Positions 1-10,600 of a stretch of DNA of 64,000 nt are shown in pieces; position 1 is the first letter of the stretch, and each line of letters starts with the position of its first letter. A model generated the notes under the pieces. The model worked only from the letters and a program-made list of their open reading frames with translations, did not search any database and had not been told where the DNA came from. The position numbers and the translations under genes are program-made. This DNA comes from Ischnura elegans (lineage: Eukaryota; Arthropoda; Insecta; Odonata; Coenagrionidae): assembly GCF_921293095.1 (NCBI RefSeq), contig NC_060251.1, positions 64,125,585 to 64,189,584 of the forward strand. The letters are read 5' to 3'.

Positions 1-41
1 TCCTATCGTGCGGTGTTGCAGACCTATTCCTGGAATTTCGA

Positions 42-97
42 CAGTTATCGAAATTTCCTCTTTCAATACTAATTGAAAGAGGAAATTTTGATAACTG
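42..97. repeat. Near-perfect 26-bp hairpin with 4-nt loop
   Basis: Positions 42-67 and 72-97 are reverse complements with a single mismatch (a G against an A), and the loop is ACTA. The arm begins CAGTTATC and ends TTTCAAT. Both strands would fold into the same stem. It may be a miniature foldback element or a small-RNA precursor; nothing in the sequence decides which. Confidence 0.7.
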
Positions 98-309
98 TGG
101 CGGTAGTAGCGGCATAAGAAGGAGTAGAAAGAGTTCCGATCCTCTCTTAGCATACTCTGTTGCTCTACGATGAGAGTCCTACTCACGAACAATTTTGTCT
201 AAAAGCTCTCGCAGGAGTATTGCAATAGAATGGGGAACTTGCATGAATTTTTTTTATTTCACAGGTGGACAGAAAATTATTTTCTGAATACAACAAAGAA
301 AACCGCATG

Positions 310-2190
310 TAAATCTGAGTTTTCCTTCGCGAGATATTTAATGATAAATATAACGAATTTTAAAGCGCGGGAAAAACTCCCTCACCCCCCAAGCCACTGC
401 CGACGAAGCCTCGATGACGTCAAAGGTGCCTAAACATCACGCGAAGCTATTGTTGTGATTGTTTGTAATAGTTGCCAGCAGTTGTGAGAGCTTCGTTTGT
501 TAGACGTGTTGATTATTTTATATTTAAAGATAAATATCCGACGATAGAGGCTTGGAAGCCCTCATATTTTGCATTATTTATAATATTAATATCTGAGTAA
601 GGGCATAAAATATAAAACGAGCAGTTAAACCAAAAATTTTATAATACCTAAATAACATCGTTGTAGGAGTCTGAGCCACGGCCATTGGAAGGGGGATACG
701 TTAATTGTAAGTTGATGTTATCGACGGCATATCATTCATTTAAGTATGTAATTAGAACGATTTTGATGTTTACTAATGTCCGCTTAGCTTTTATATACAA
801 TAACTTCATCCGTTTATTCGTAGGTACCGGAGAATTCGTCGTTTAGGACTGTATGTGCTTGTATTATGAGGTGAATTCCAGTCAATGCAACTTTTGCTCG
901 CTGATTGGAGACATCTAGGAACATTTTTGTGCCAAAATAGTGTTATTTTCAACGTGACATCTCCCGTTAAGCTACTACTAATAATCACAGTGCCAGTGGT
1001 TGTAATGCACAAAGTTTGACAAGGTTGAAAAATATCGGCCAAGAGTTATCAGTGTTCCATCGTGATTGAACTGTAAAAAGTGCTATTACGCTATCGATGA
1101 ATGTCTAACAGTAGTGTAAAAATTGTCAGTGGCGTGCTAATCTCCGTTGTTCATCGTAGATATGGCATTTCACGATCACGCTATTGAAATAAAAACTGTG
1201 AGTGAAGTTTGTTATTCCATTATTTCAACGAATAGTAGTGAGAAAAGTCACCTGTGTCACTTGTGTGGGCTAATTTAAGGGTTTAAATCAGTGAATAAAT
1301 AGTTGTTTTCATCATAACGAGTTCTGTTATTGTAAGTTGTACATGATGAATATAAGAATGTGACAGTGACATCCAGTTTTTGATAAGAGTATTTGTCTAT
1401 TTCCCACTATATTTTTATGGTATATGCTAGTATATTGTTTATGGATTTACCTATATTATTGAAATAGGTTATAGCTTGTGTGTGTGTTGGCAGCGGAACA
1501 GATTCGCGATCTCACATGTGGATTGTGTGCAGACTGTTTTGCTGTGAATTCGTACCGTAGGACGGATAGGACTACCTTCTCCGTTAATTCGGTATTGCCA
1601 AATTCAACAGCACAGCTTACTCTAATGTCAACAGCACAGCTTACGATCGTTATCCTCCAGTATTACAAGTTTCTTTTACAACTCGATTTGCCGCCGACGT
1701 ATAGCAATAATTTGTCTTAACAAATTCCATGAGGGTCGTGGCATCAATTTTTGGTGTCCTAAAAAAAGGCTGGTGTCCTAACACCCCATGCCACACGCCT
1801 TTTAGGCGGCTTGCGGGGTATTATGTAGATGTAGATGAATTTCAGGTGTACTATTCGAACGAGTGGCAACGTTATCATCCATTTTTCTTATCACTAAAAC
1901 ATACGAAGTGAAACGCTTGTACTTCATCATCCCGATGCCGCATTATTAATATCCCAAGTAATAATCTAGGCACAATAGCAATAGGAAAACTTGCCTAAGA
2001 ATAACAGAACAAAATAAAGTGACGATGAGCGGCTAAATACTCCCTCAAAACAAAATTTACACCATGCGCTCAGCGTATTTCCCTACTCCCTACGGTTGTT
2101 TAGGCACCTATGACGTCACGCCTGGCCTCGGCAACGCTCGGGTGTCTTCGCGCAGTGGTCGGCTCAGAGAAATTTTTCTCGATTTTAAAT
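310..2190. repeat. Inverted pair of a diverged repeat around GTTTAGGCACCT-TGACGTCA
   Basis: The reverse complement of about 310-435 resembles 2098-2190 in plus orientation. Both start with GTTTAGGCACCT followed by TGACGTCA, then share scattered blocks including a CGGCAGTGG-like stretch and a run of T and A. The arms are diverged, so they may be two insertions of one repeat in opposite orientation or the ends of one 1.7-kb foldback element. No gene is visible between them. Confidence 0.4.
1740..1845 (+). mobile_element. 3' end of a non-LTR retroelement (GTAGAT tail)
   Basis: The segment ends in GGCGGCTTGCGGGGTATT followed by a short run of ATGTAGATGTAGATG. A GGCTTGCGG-GTAT block followed by GTAGAT repeats resembles the 3' end of many insect non-LTR retrotransposons or their SINE partners, from memory. 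No reverse transcriptase frame remains upstream, so this would be a strongly 5'-truncated copy. Confidence 0.35.
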
Positions 2191-3759
2191 GCAATTTTTT
2201 TATTTCTTTTGATGTTGAATGGAGAAACTGAAGGTATTTTCGCGAGCTTATGTATCCATTTGACTTATTCAAAATGGTTTTTAGGGCAATCTACGACCCA
2301 TGCAAGTTCCTCATTGCAGCCGTGGAAAATTTTAAGGCAAAACACGACAGGCACATAGCATGAACCTTCCCATGAGATTGGACAACAATCGGGGCAATAT
2401 CAGCGACATAGGATAATAACCACGTCGTAAATTTAACGGAACCACACTCGGCCCTCCATCAGCCAATGCCTATGCCATTTTTTTTCCTTTCCGAGACCAC
2501 ACAGGAAAATAGGAAAATATCAAGTTACCGGGGAACAATGGAAACGTGTTTCATCCCTTCGCCCATCTCATCAGCTGACCTTTTTCGTTCTACCAGGTTC
2601 AATTCTCCCAGTTTCTGGAGGCCAAATGCTAGGTAAGTCACCTACTGAGCTTGAAGATATCTCGATATCTTTCAGCAATTGTATGACAAGCACGAGGATT
2701 TAAAAAGAATGAGACCTAATTATATCTGACAGCATTTAAGCTTTTTAAGCTCTAATTGAATAACACAAAGATTTATACTTAAAACAAGGCTACTAATATT
2801 CAACATAGTCCAAACAGCACAATTTCGGAAGAGACAAGCGTAGCATAAGCGCATTCAAACAAGACGAGACAGACTGGAAACATCAGGCAACGCAAACTGC
2901 GTACTCCACATTGCTGCACCTTCGCCCCTTCGCTTTGAAGGCAACGACGTCACATGCAAGATCGGACATGTTCTTCCCTTGCTCCTTCGCTCATAGCCTC
3001 GTAGCTTGAAATACGGAGGGGAGGGATCGCGCTCCTTCCCCTCGACCTCTCCTTCAGCGCTCTTTACTTATAAACATTTCCGATTTCTCCTATCCACCAT
3101 TTAGTCCAACAATGAACACACTCGTTCGAATTTTCTAAACCGCAGGTTTTGACACCAATATAATTTTCAGTGGCAAAAAATCCTCATATTAGCATCTGAA
3201 GATGATTTTTAAAAAATCAGGTCCTCAGCATAATGGAAATTGCTCGGCAAGAGAGATGTTGACTATTAACCAGGTATGTCCTTCAAAACTATGCATTTCT
3301 CTACGTCTGATATCCGATTACTATATGCAGTATAAATGCCGCGGGATACCTACTCGTGGCAGTAAATTTAGCGCGCCCTCCGGAGCAAAATACCCCGCAT
3401 GATCTTTTCCATGTTCACCTCTGGGGTACCGAGGTGACAGCACAATGCTTACAAGAAAAGCAAACAGGAGCATTTTAAAAATACGTCACTAAGGAAAAAA
3501 CTCTCCTGCCTGCCGCTTGTTTTTGACCCAGGGTTTCTGATGACTGACTCACGCTGAAAACCAAGGCCACTCAGTTCCCCTTGGACTTGCGACCGGCGAA
3601 GGGGAGGGGGGGAAGATTAGAAGTTTGTGTAAGAGGCGCACCCTCATTTTCGGCTGCAATTTCTGGGAAAAAAGGCGCGCCTCTTACACACGCTTATACA
3701 GTATTCGGTATTCATTCATCTGCATAAGAAAACCTCCAACGACTATAAACGGCTTTCGT

Positions 3760-3960
3760 CTCTCGGGTCAAGAAATGTCCACACATATTTTCGTCTTTAA
3801 TAGGGAAAAGGTTAAAACCCTCATCAGCCAAGCAAGAGGTCGTGGGCTTGAGTCCCACCATGGGTAGGTTGCCCCTATCCAGGGCATGGACGCTCGTGTA
3901 ACTTAAATTGTTTACTTGTTGAAAAACCCTGATGTAAAAGGCCAATGTAATGCTGTTTTC
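3760..3960 (+). repeat. Possible tRNA-derived SINE fragment
   Basis: The block GGGCTTGAGTCCCACC near 3843-3858 resembles a polymerase III B box inside a T-arm, with CCC pairing to GGG. The following 100 bp end in AAAGGCCAATGTAATGC, which has the look of a SINE tail. A clear A box was not found, so this is only a suspicion. Confidence 0.25.
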
Positions 3961-4359
3961 AGTGATATAGAAAAAAAATATATTTATATTTTTTATTTAA
4001 ATATCACATAAAATGGTAGCTGCTTTAAGACAATTAGCATAAATACTTAAGATACAAGATTTTGCCTGTTTCACAGATAAGGAAATAATTTACCAAGGAA
4101 AAACGTAAAAAACAAACTCTTTCTAGGGGCAAATATCAATGTCGTAGAAAATATTTATCATTTTTAACAAGTTTTGGAAAGTGTTCATGTGCAAATATTG
4201 CAACAGCCAAAAAGGCAGTGGCCAGAAAAACATTTCAAAGGGGTATTCATACGGACAGAGAATAAATTTTGATGGAGTTCATTTGCAGTGAATACACCTA
4301 ATTTTGTATCTTTCAAATGTTTCAGGAGGTTCAAAGCCCAAGCCCTCGTCCTCCCTCTG

Positions 4360-4622
4360 TGCTCTGTGCCTCATACATGCATTGGTAATCTTAGACGATG
4401 TAAAACTCCTATCTACTCATATAGCATCTAGGTCACTGTGATGTCATGTGGAGTGGCACCAATCTGGCCTTTTTCAAATGAGGTTAAAATTGACCATTAA
4501 CATTCGTCTTAACAGGGATTTCTAAAACCAAATAATTTGTATATTATGAATACACTAATGGTGCGTAACGAATCGCTATCAATGCCTTTCGTTTTCTTTG
4601 ATGAAGGAAACTACCCTATTCA
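4360..4622 (-). mobile_element. Truncated, diverged copy of the 665-bp TIR element
   Basis: Read on the minus strand, this segment starts with ATAGGGTAGTTTCCTTCATC and continues in parallel with the two copies at 44617 and 45693, through GGCATTGAT, CAAATTATTTGGTTTT and the CACAGAG block. It stops after about 260 bp, so only one TIR is left. It is clearly more diverged than the other two copies are from each other. Confidence 0.75.
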
Positions 4623-6230
4623 CTCGCCCTGGTATGAATGGTAACTACTAGGTTTCCGGCATTTTGAAAATCCTTTCCTTCATTTGATATATAAAGCTGT
4701 AGCCGAGATTAAAAACATTCCTAAAGCGAATCATCACCAATCATGACAGTGTTTTCAAACCGAGTGCTGGATAGCTATGGTATAACCATAAGTAATGTAT
4801 AACTTACATTTTGACCAAAATTTTTCATGTCCTGGGCTCCCTTTTGATAGCCCTCACCTGCTGAGAGAAGGTAGGTTCAACAAAATCGCTCAGTATTGAT
4901 TACAGCTGTTGCCAATCGGTCAAGAAAGACTGTGAAAGAAGCATGTATAACTAAACACTATCGGATACAAATAATTTGAACCAGGGGTGTGTTGGAATGA
5001 TTTTTTTGCACTGAAGCTCAGTGGAGCACCGAATATACGAAGATCTGTCCGCTAATAATTAGCACCCCCTCTCCTCCAATTCTTTCTGTTCCTTCCTTCC
5101 CTTCCCCCAACTGCTAGCGCTTTGTGCTTTCAAATAACAATAGTTCTTTAAGGATGTCTTCAAACAAGTCGAATCGGGCCATTGACGGCACAGCGCGACA
5201 CGCGGGAAGCACGGCTATTAGTTCCTAATGATGCAGCATGAAATTTGCCCATTGATACGTAAGACAAATAAAAAACTCAAGCAAACAGGCATCGTCATTA
5301 TGAATATGGTGTGGTGTCACCAGCATGTTGGGAAGATGCCTATAAAAGAGAAGTTTAAGCAGGCAGACATTTTCCATTCTCAGTATCTATGGATAAAATA
5401 GAATCACCACTCATCTAAAGTTCAATTGGAGTTACTTTTGATCAGAAAAAGTTCCACAGTAGACTAAAATGCTGAAAAGTGTCAGCATAATTTATTGCTG
5501 TTAAATAAATACCTTTTTCTTACAATTCCTGTGAATCAAATTTGAGTTCTTTCATAAAAATTACCACCTATTACTATTAATTTTTTTAAGCTTTCCCTCC
5601 ATTATTTTTACCACTTTATAGGGCCCCTACACATTTCACTTTGAATTCGCAGAACCAAGGAGTTTTTACATAACCACACTTAATGGCTGGGAGGCTATTG
5701 ACTCACCTTTGCTCTGGATATTACTTAGGATACATGTATCTATGATTATAATGTTAACTAACAACAAATATCGGATAGAATGAGTTATATAATTAATTTC
5801 ATGCCTCTAAAATGATTCTTTGCCATTTTTTACAGAGAAATATCTAAATATCTTGCTGGGGCAAGAAATTTGCAATTTTTGTGAAATTGATAGATATGAC
5901 TTTCACTTATAGAAAATCCATACTGCATGAAGACACCTGCACTGCAAAACCTTTGTAAATTTCAAAGAATTTTTTATATGGTACAATGTATTTTGATGCC
6001 AAGGCTTGGTACTTTTAGCATCAAAACACATCATACCAAATGAAAAATTCTCTGAAAATTTACAAAGGTTGTTTATCTTCATGTTACAATTTTTGCACTG
6101 ATGAAGCTATGATGTTTACTCTCCTATCCCTCAAGTTTTTAAAACTTTTTTTCAGGCCCTGATTAATGTACTATTGAAAACTAGGGTTGTAAGTAAAATT
6201 TTAGGCATAAAAAATATTTTGAATGAATAC

Positions 6231-6438
6231 CATTTAAAAGAAGACTAATGCTGGGCAGCCGTTGAACAGGCCGAATGAGTAATTCTTGAAGGCTTTGACG
6301 GCCGCACTCTGGCTTGGTCTGACAAACTTTAAGAAAAGCATGGAAGCGAGGCTTTGTTTCATCACACTTGCATAACATCTCTTTCATATTTTCAAAAAAA
6401 TTAACATATGGTGGATAGGCCTTCAGAAGTTCCGGAGC
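6231..6438 (-). CDS. ECT2: ECT2 exon: DH domain, conserved region 3
   Basis: This exon encodes 69 residues plus one base, starting APELLKAYPPYVNFF and containing KPRFHAFLK, KPECGRQSLQELL and IRPVQRLPSISLLLN. The last two blocks form the conserved helix of Dbl-homology domains that contacts the Rho GTPase. The acceptor is CTTTTTAG before GCTCCG. The donor is AAATG then GTATTC, which leaves a single G to be completed by an exon outside the window; human ECT2 has Asp here, which would fit. The match to human ECT2 is nearly residue for residue, so it can hardly be another Dbl-family member. It is the last ECT2 exon seen in the window. Confidence 0.95.
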
Positions 6439-7142
6439 CTAAAAAGTAAAACAAAACATGACAAAAATCAAATATAACATAAGTGTGAAAGTAACTAGGT
6501 TTTCTTTCACAGATGTACAATAGATAGCCATATATGTATAATAGAAAAACGTCCCTTCAAACCATCTTTAGGAAAGACTCCCCTTACTTCTCAGATTTTT
6601 TTTGTTTCCATGAACAGATCTTTTTTCCCAGACTTTCTAGGAAGTGGACACTATGCAAAAGAGTGGATGAAAGCAAAGTTACCATTCCATTTGTGAAATT
6701 TAACTTCCACATAATTAAGCCTGACACTCTCGAACTAAATATACTTTCACTCAGACGACCTTTAAATCAAACATTAATCAAAATACAATTGTGACACCAA
6801 TTGCAACAATTCATAAGTTTAAAAAAAAATTACAATTAGTGCAATATGCATGATTAAGTGAAGCTTGTAAATAAGATTCCAATAAAGCCGAGAGTATTCA
6901 TACACATAAGTTGATCATTTTCTTATTTTCAAGCCAAATGGCTACTTTGCGAAAAACTGGGTGTGCATTTTCTTGGAAGCATAGCAACATTATGACTTTT
7001 TCAACAGCAAGTAATCATCATTTTTCAAAGGATTAAAGGGAAGAATTACGGACTGTAATTAGATATGTGATAACCAGCTCCTTTTTTAAGCAGTTTCAAA
7101 AGAAAATTTATGAACTATAATAAAAAATCATTTAATACTTAC
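6439..7142. other. ECT2 intron, AT-rich, nothing recognised
   Basis: A short AT-rich intron between two DH exons, with GT-AG borders on the minus strand. I see no repeat structure or coding signal in it. The 86-residue open frame on the plus strand at 6534-6794 has low-complexity composition and no recognisable motif. Confidence 0.8.
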
Positions 7143-7331
7143 ATAATTTAAAATTATCTTCCCAATACTATAATCTTCCTTCCAATGATTAGCTTTCCAT
7201 ATAAGTTCATCTAGCATCAACTTATGGACATCATATATGGGAGGAAAATTACCAAATATTATTTTCAATTCAGTGTTATTCAACAAAGGTTTCCCTGACT
7301 GCAATTCCTTTTCCAACGGATCCTTGAAAAG
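7143..7331 (-). CDS. ECT2: ECT2 exon: DH domain, middle helices
   Basis: The exon encodes 63 residues in phase 0 at both ends, from LFKDPLEKELQSGKPLL to SIGKIILNY. It contains ELKIIFGNFPPIYDVH, the counterpart of the human block with IFGSIPDIFDVH in the DH domain. The acceptor is TTTTTTCAG before CTTTTC and the donor is TAT then GTAAGT. It joins the previous exon (ending HTIMT) and the next (APELLKAYPP) without breaking frame. Confidence 0.95.
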
Positions 7332-8287
7332 CTGAAAAAAATCAAAACCAAATTTTACTCAAACAAAATTAGCAGAGTAGAATCTTATTTTAAAAGTTGA
7401 ACTGGTCAAAAACTTATAAATTGTAAATCAATGTGTTTTTTAGCACGGTAATGCCTTTTAAGTTATCTAAATATCATTTAAAAACCATGTTGCATAAATA
7501 AAATAGAGATCAGACTGTAAAGAATTATACAGCAATTATATCCATTCATAACAAAAAACAATAAATAATTCACTGAATGCCATCTACTCTCACACCTCAT
7601 TTAGCATAATTCCAGCCAGAGTGCTAATTCATCCCTTAGGAAAACATTCCCAATGCCGCTTAGATAAATCGCATTACCATAATCCTCCCTTGACTAAATG
7701 TGAACTTGTCACAGTACACACAAAATTAATCCTATTTTAAGCAAATTAACAGTACTTTTTGCCTTAAATCTTCTTATATTTTTATGTATTCCTTGAAATC
7801 CATTCTTGTGCAATGGCCAAATACAATGTCCACTGCCCCACCCAGATAGCCCACCTACCAAAGTAATTATGTAATCTCTTCCTTCTCCTCAACTTAATAA
7901 CTTAAGTGAACTTATACCATTAATTGAGTTTGGAGCTGGTAGAAATGAGATTATTGAAAGCAATGAGGCTTGATATGTAATTTTTGCCATCATAAGTTGA
8001 TGGGGCATTGATTTCCACCACAAGGGTTTACAGTGCAGCCTTCAATGTCAACCGTAATTATGAAGGAGAAATGTAGCAGTGGCTAAGCTGCATGCAGCAT
8101 CAACACAAAAGAGTGCATGAGTATATGTATTCATCACTGGCTAAAACATCATGAACCCACTATGAGTTTTTCCTATGTCTTAGCTTCAGCCATCTAAAAA
8201 TTAGAGAAGAGGTATATAAAAAGGAAATTTTTTTTAACCTGTAAATAAGGCCAGTTTAAGAGGTAAGCTATGTACACCTCTTCGTAA

Positions 8288-10283
8288 AGGCCGCTTTACA
8301 CGATGAATGATCATTCGAAAGATCTTTCGAAAGATCATTCGAATGACCATCATTCACCGTGTATAACGGAAATTTCCTGCATTCGAATGATTATTCGAAT
8401 GAAATTTCAGGCCTGTTCTAATTTGCTTGAATGATTTCCGCGAATGATATGAGCGCACGGCGTCCATCTTGCCATTGGCATCCACCTCGGAATGTTAATA
8501 TTTTATATAAAAATTTGGAAGCATAGTAACCCACGAAATAGCTCAAATAATTAATATGTACTTTGAGAGAACATAAATTCACAAACATCAACTGTCTAAA
8601 GTCAGTAATTCGGAAATAACATTTCGGATATTTAATGAATAAAAACATCATTTTTCTCCTCGATTGCGTCTATATTTTGTTCAATTTACAATTATTAAAC
8701 TATACTTCATGATTTGAGCGCTAAAGTTTCGGGTGAGAGTCCCAATTAATCACACAATATCTGTTTATTCGGTGAACACATTCCAGCCAACACGAGCCGC
8801 TACGCTATCTTGGCTCACCTATGAGATCACAATATTGCCTATCTCCAATCATTCAAGGAACTCACCCGAAAGAAATTTTGAGCATGTCCTAATTTGCTTG
8901 AATGATTCCGTGAATGATATGAGCGCATGGCGTCCATCTTGCCATTAGCACCACCTCGGAATTTTAAGATCATATATATAAAATTTGGAAGCATATTAAC
9001 TCATGCGATAGCTCAAATCATTAATATTTACTTTGAAAGAAAGTAAATTCACAAACATCATTCCTCAAAATAGAGTAATTTGGAAAAAACATTCCGGATT
9101 TTTAAAGTTCAAAATCGTCGTTTTTCTCCTCGATTGCATCTATATTTTGTTTGATTTACAATTATTAAACTGTATTTAATGATTTGAACGCTAAAGTTTG
9201 GGGTGAGACTCCCAATTAATGACAAAATATCTGTTAATTCGGTGAACACATTCCAGCCAAAACGAGCCATGGCATTACATTGGCCCACCTAGGAAGTCAC
9301 AATATCACGGGGTTGCCTATAATTTAAGGGGCAAACCCTATAAGTTAGCCCATGAATATCACAGTCCACTTTCTTCCCCTGCTTCGATAGCAAGGAATGA
9401 GATGACACTGAGCCAACTTCATTGTAGAAAGTTTGAGGATGCTGAAGCGCACTCTTTCGAAAATAGAACAGGTCGCTTCCTTTTTTCTCTTCCTGTTACC
9501 TTTCTTCTCTCGCACAGAAGTGATCTTTGCTCGACTGCATTGTGAAGGCTGTGTACCCGAAGGGACCCCAAACATAAAAACTCATGGTCGACCGGCCTTC
9601 AACCTTGAGGAGCTTTTGCTTTATGCTTATTATGTTCTTTTTTTATGGGAGCTGGACGCTGTGGCGTCAATACGGGACTGGTCTCTGGACTGGACAATAG
9701 GATTTTTCTGAACGAGTAACAATTTGCAGTTTTTCCCCAAATTATCTTTTCACTTACTTTATAATTTAATGAATCGGAAGGGAAAAGACTTCGGGCAGCC
9801 ATTTGTAGATTAAGTTCCCTTATGATCATGTTACAGAGCACACTAACTTGAAGCATAATCATCTTTGCTCTGCAGCGAAAACAACCAATTATGTACTTCG
9901 TTACGGGATTACAAAACGCACGCTTTATTAAAGTGGTTTTCCGCTGTCAATACGTACCGTTCTAATTCCTCTCATTACTTAGTGCGTCATACCCCACTGA
10001 AAGTAAAAGCAATACAATATTATATTGAAGCGCACATGTAAACGAAGCATTCCGTCGTCTGCGAATCCCAAAACAAATCATGTGGCCAGAAGTGGTCGGA
10101 AATATCGTTAGAATCGAAATACACTATCGATAGTCGCACCAGTGCGCATCATTTCTGCGCAGAAAATTCACCGAAATCTTTCACCGTGTATAGCAGTACC
10201 GGCGTATGAATTTCTTGCGAATGATAATTCGAATGATCTTTCGAAAGATCTTTCGAATGATCATTCACCGTGTAAAGCGGCCT
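8288..10283. mobile_element. Non-autonomous PIF/Harbinger-like element, 1996 bp
   Basis: The ends are inverted repeats of about 57 bp with about one mismatch, starting AGGCCGCTTTACACG, and are directly flanked by TAA on both sides (8285-8287 and 10284-10286). A 3-bp TWA duplication and a GGC-type terminus fit the PIF/Harbinger superfamily. Within each TIR lie nested palindromes built from GATCATTCGAAAGATC and TTCGAATG. The interior has two diverged direct copies of a roughly 470-bp unit. No Harbinger nuclease or MADF-type protein is visible, so it would need a partner for mobility. Family assignment is inference from termini and target duplication. Confidence 0.8.
8403..9310 (+). repeat. Two-copy direct repeat, period about 472 bp
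   Basis: The segment starting ATTTGCTTGAATGATT at about 8420 recurs at about 8891, and similarity runs on through GGCGTCCATCTTGCCATT, ATCTATATTTTGTT, AATTATTAAACT and CCAATTAAT to the ACGAGCC block near 8800 and 9272. The copies differ at many single positions, so the duplication is old relative to the insertion. It lies inside the Harbinger-like element. Confidence 0.8.
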
Positions 10284-10600
10284 TAAGGCGCCACGCAAAA
10301 GGGGGCACCTAAGTACTCAGTCCAATGTTCAATACTAATCCTACTACCTTTAAGGTTATTTTTGAGGGGGGGTGGAATGTTGCTTGCTTACGCTAGAAAA
10401 AGGTCTATGTTACTAGGTGTATTTGGCCAGTCTAAAAATACTGACACCACTGAGCACTGATCAGAATTTTTAAAGGCATTTTTATTCCATGATTTTTGAT
10501 TTGATTCCATGAATAATTACAGCTATAATACAATCCTAATCATGAACACAAATGCAAAGCATTTAAACCAGGGAAAAAAGTTGACAGCCAAATCAGAATA

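Larger units (their letters stand above)
1..6230. other. Left flank: presumed ECT2 intron, no exon recognised
   Basis: This stretch lies downstream, in ECT2 orientation, of the last visible ECT2 exon, which ends with an incomplete codon. It must therefore be intron at its start. I searched the minus strand for the rest of the DH domain, the PH domain and the C-terminal tail and found nothing convincing. The short open frames here have no protein-like pattern. It holds a hairpin at 42-97, an inverted repeat pair (about 310-435 and 2098-2190), a LINE-type tail near 1.8 kb, a tRNA-like repeat near 3.85 kb and a fragment of the 665-bp TIR family near 4.5 kb. Confidence 0.6.

Noticed and set aside
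3843..3858. Functional tRNA gene
   Set aside because: Only a T-arm-like block is present; no acceptor stem, D-arm or anticodon arm could be drawn.
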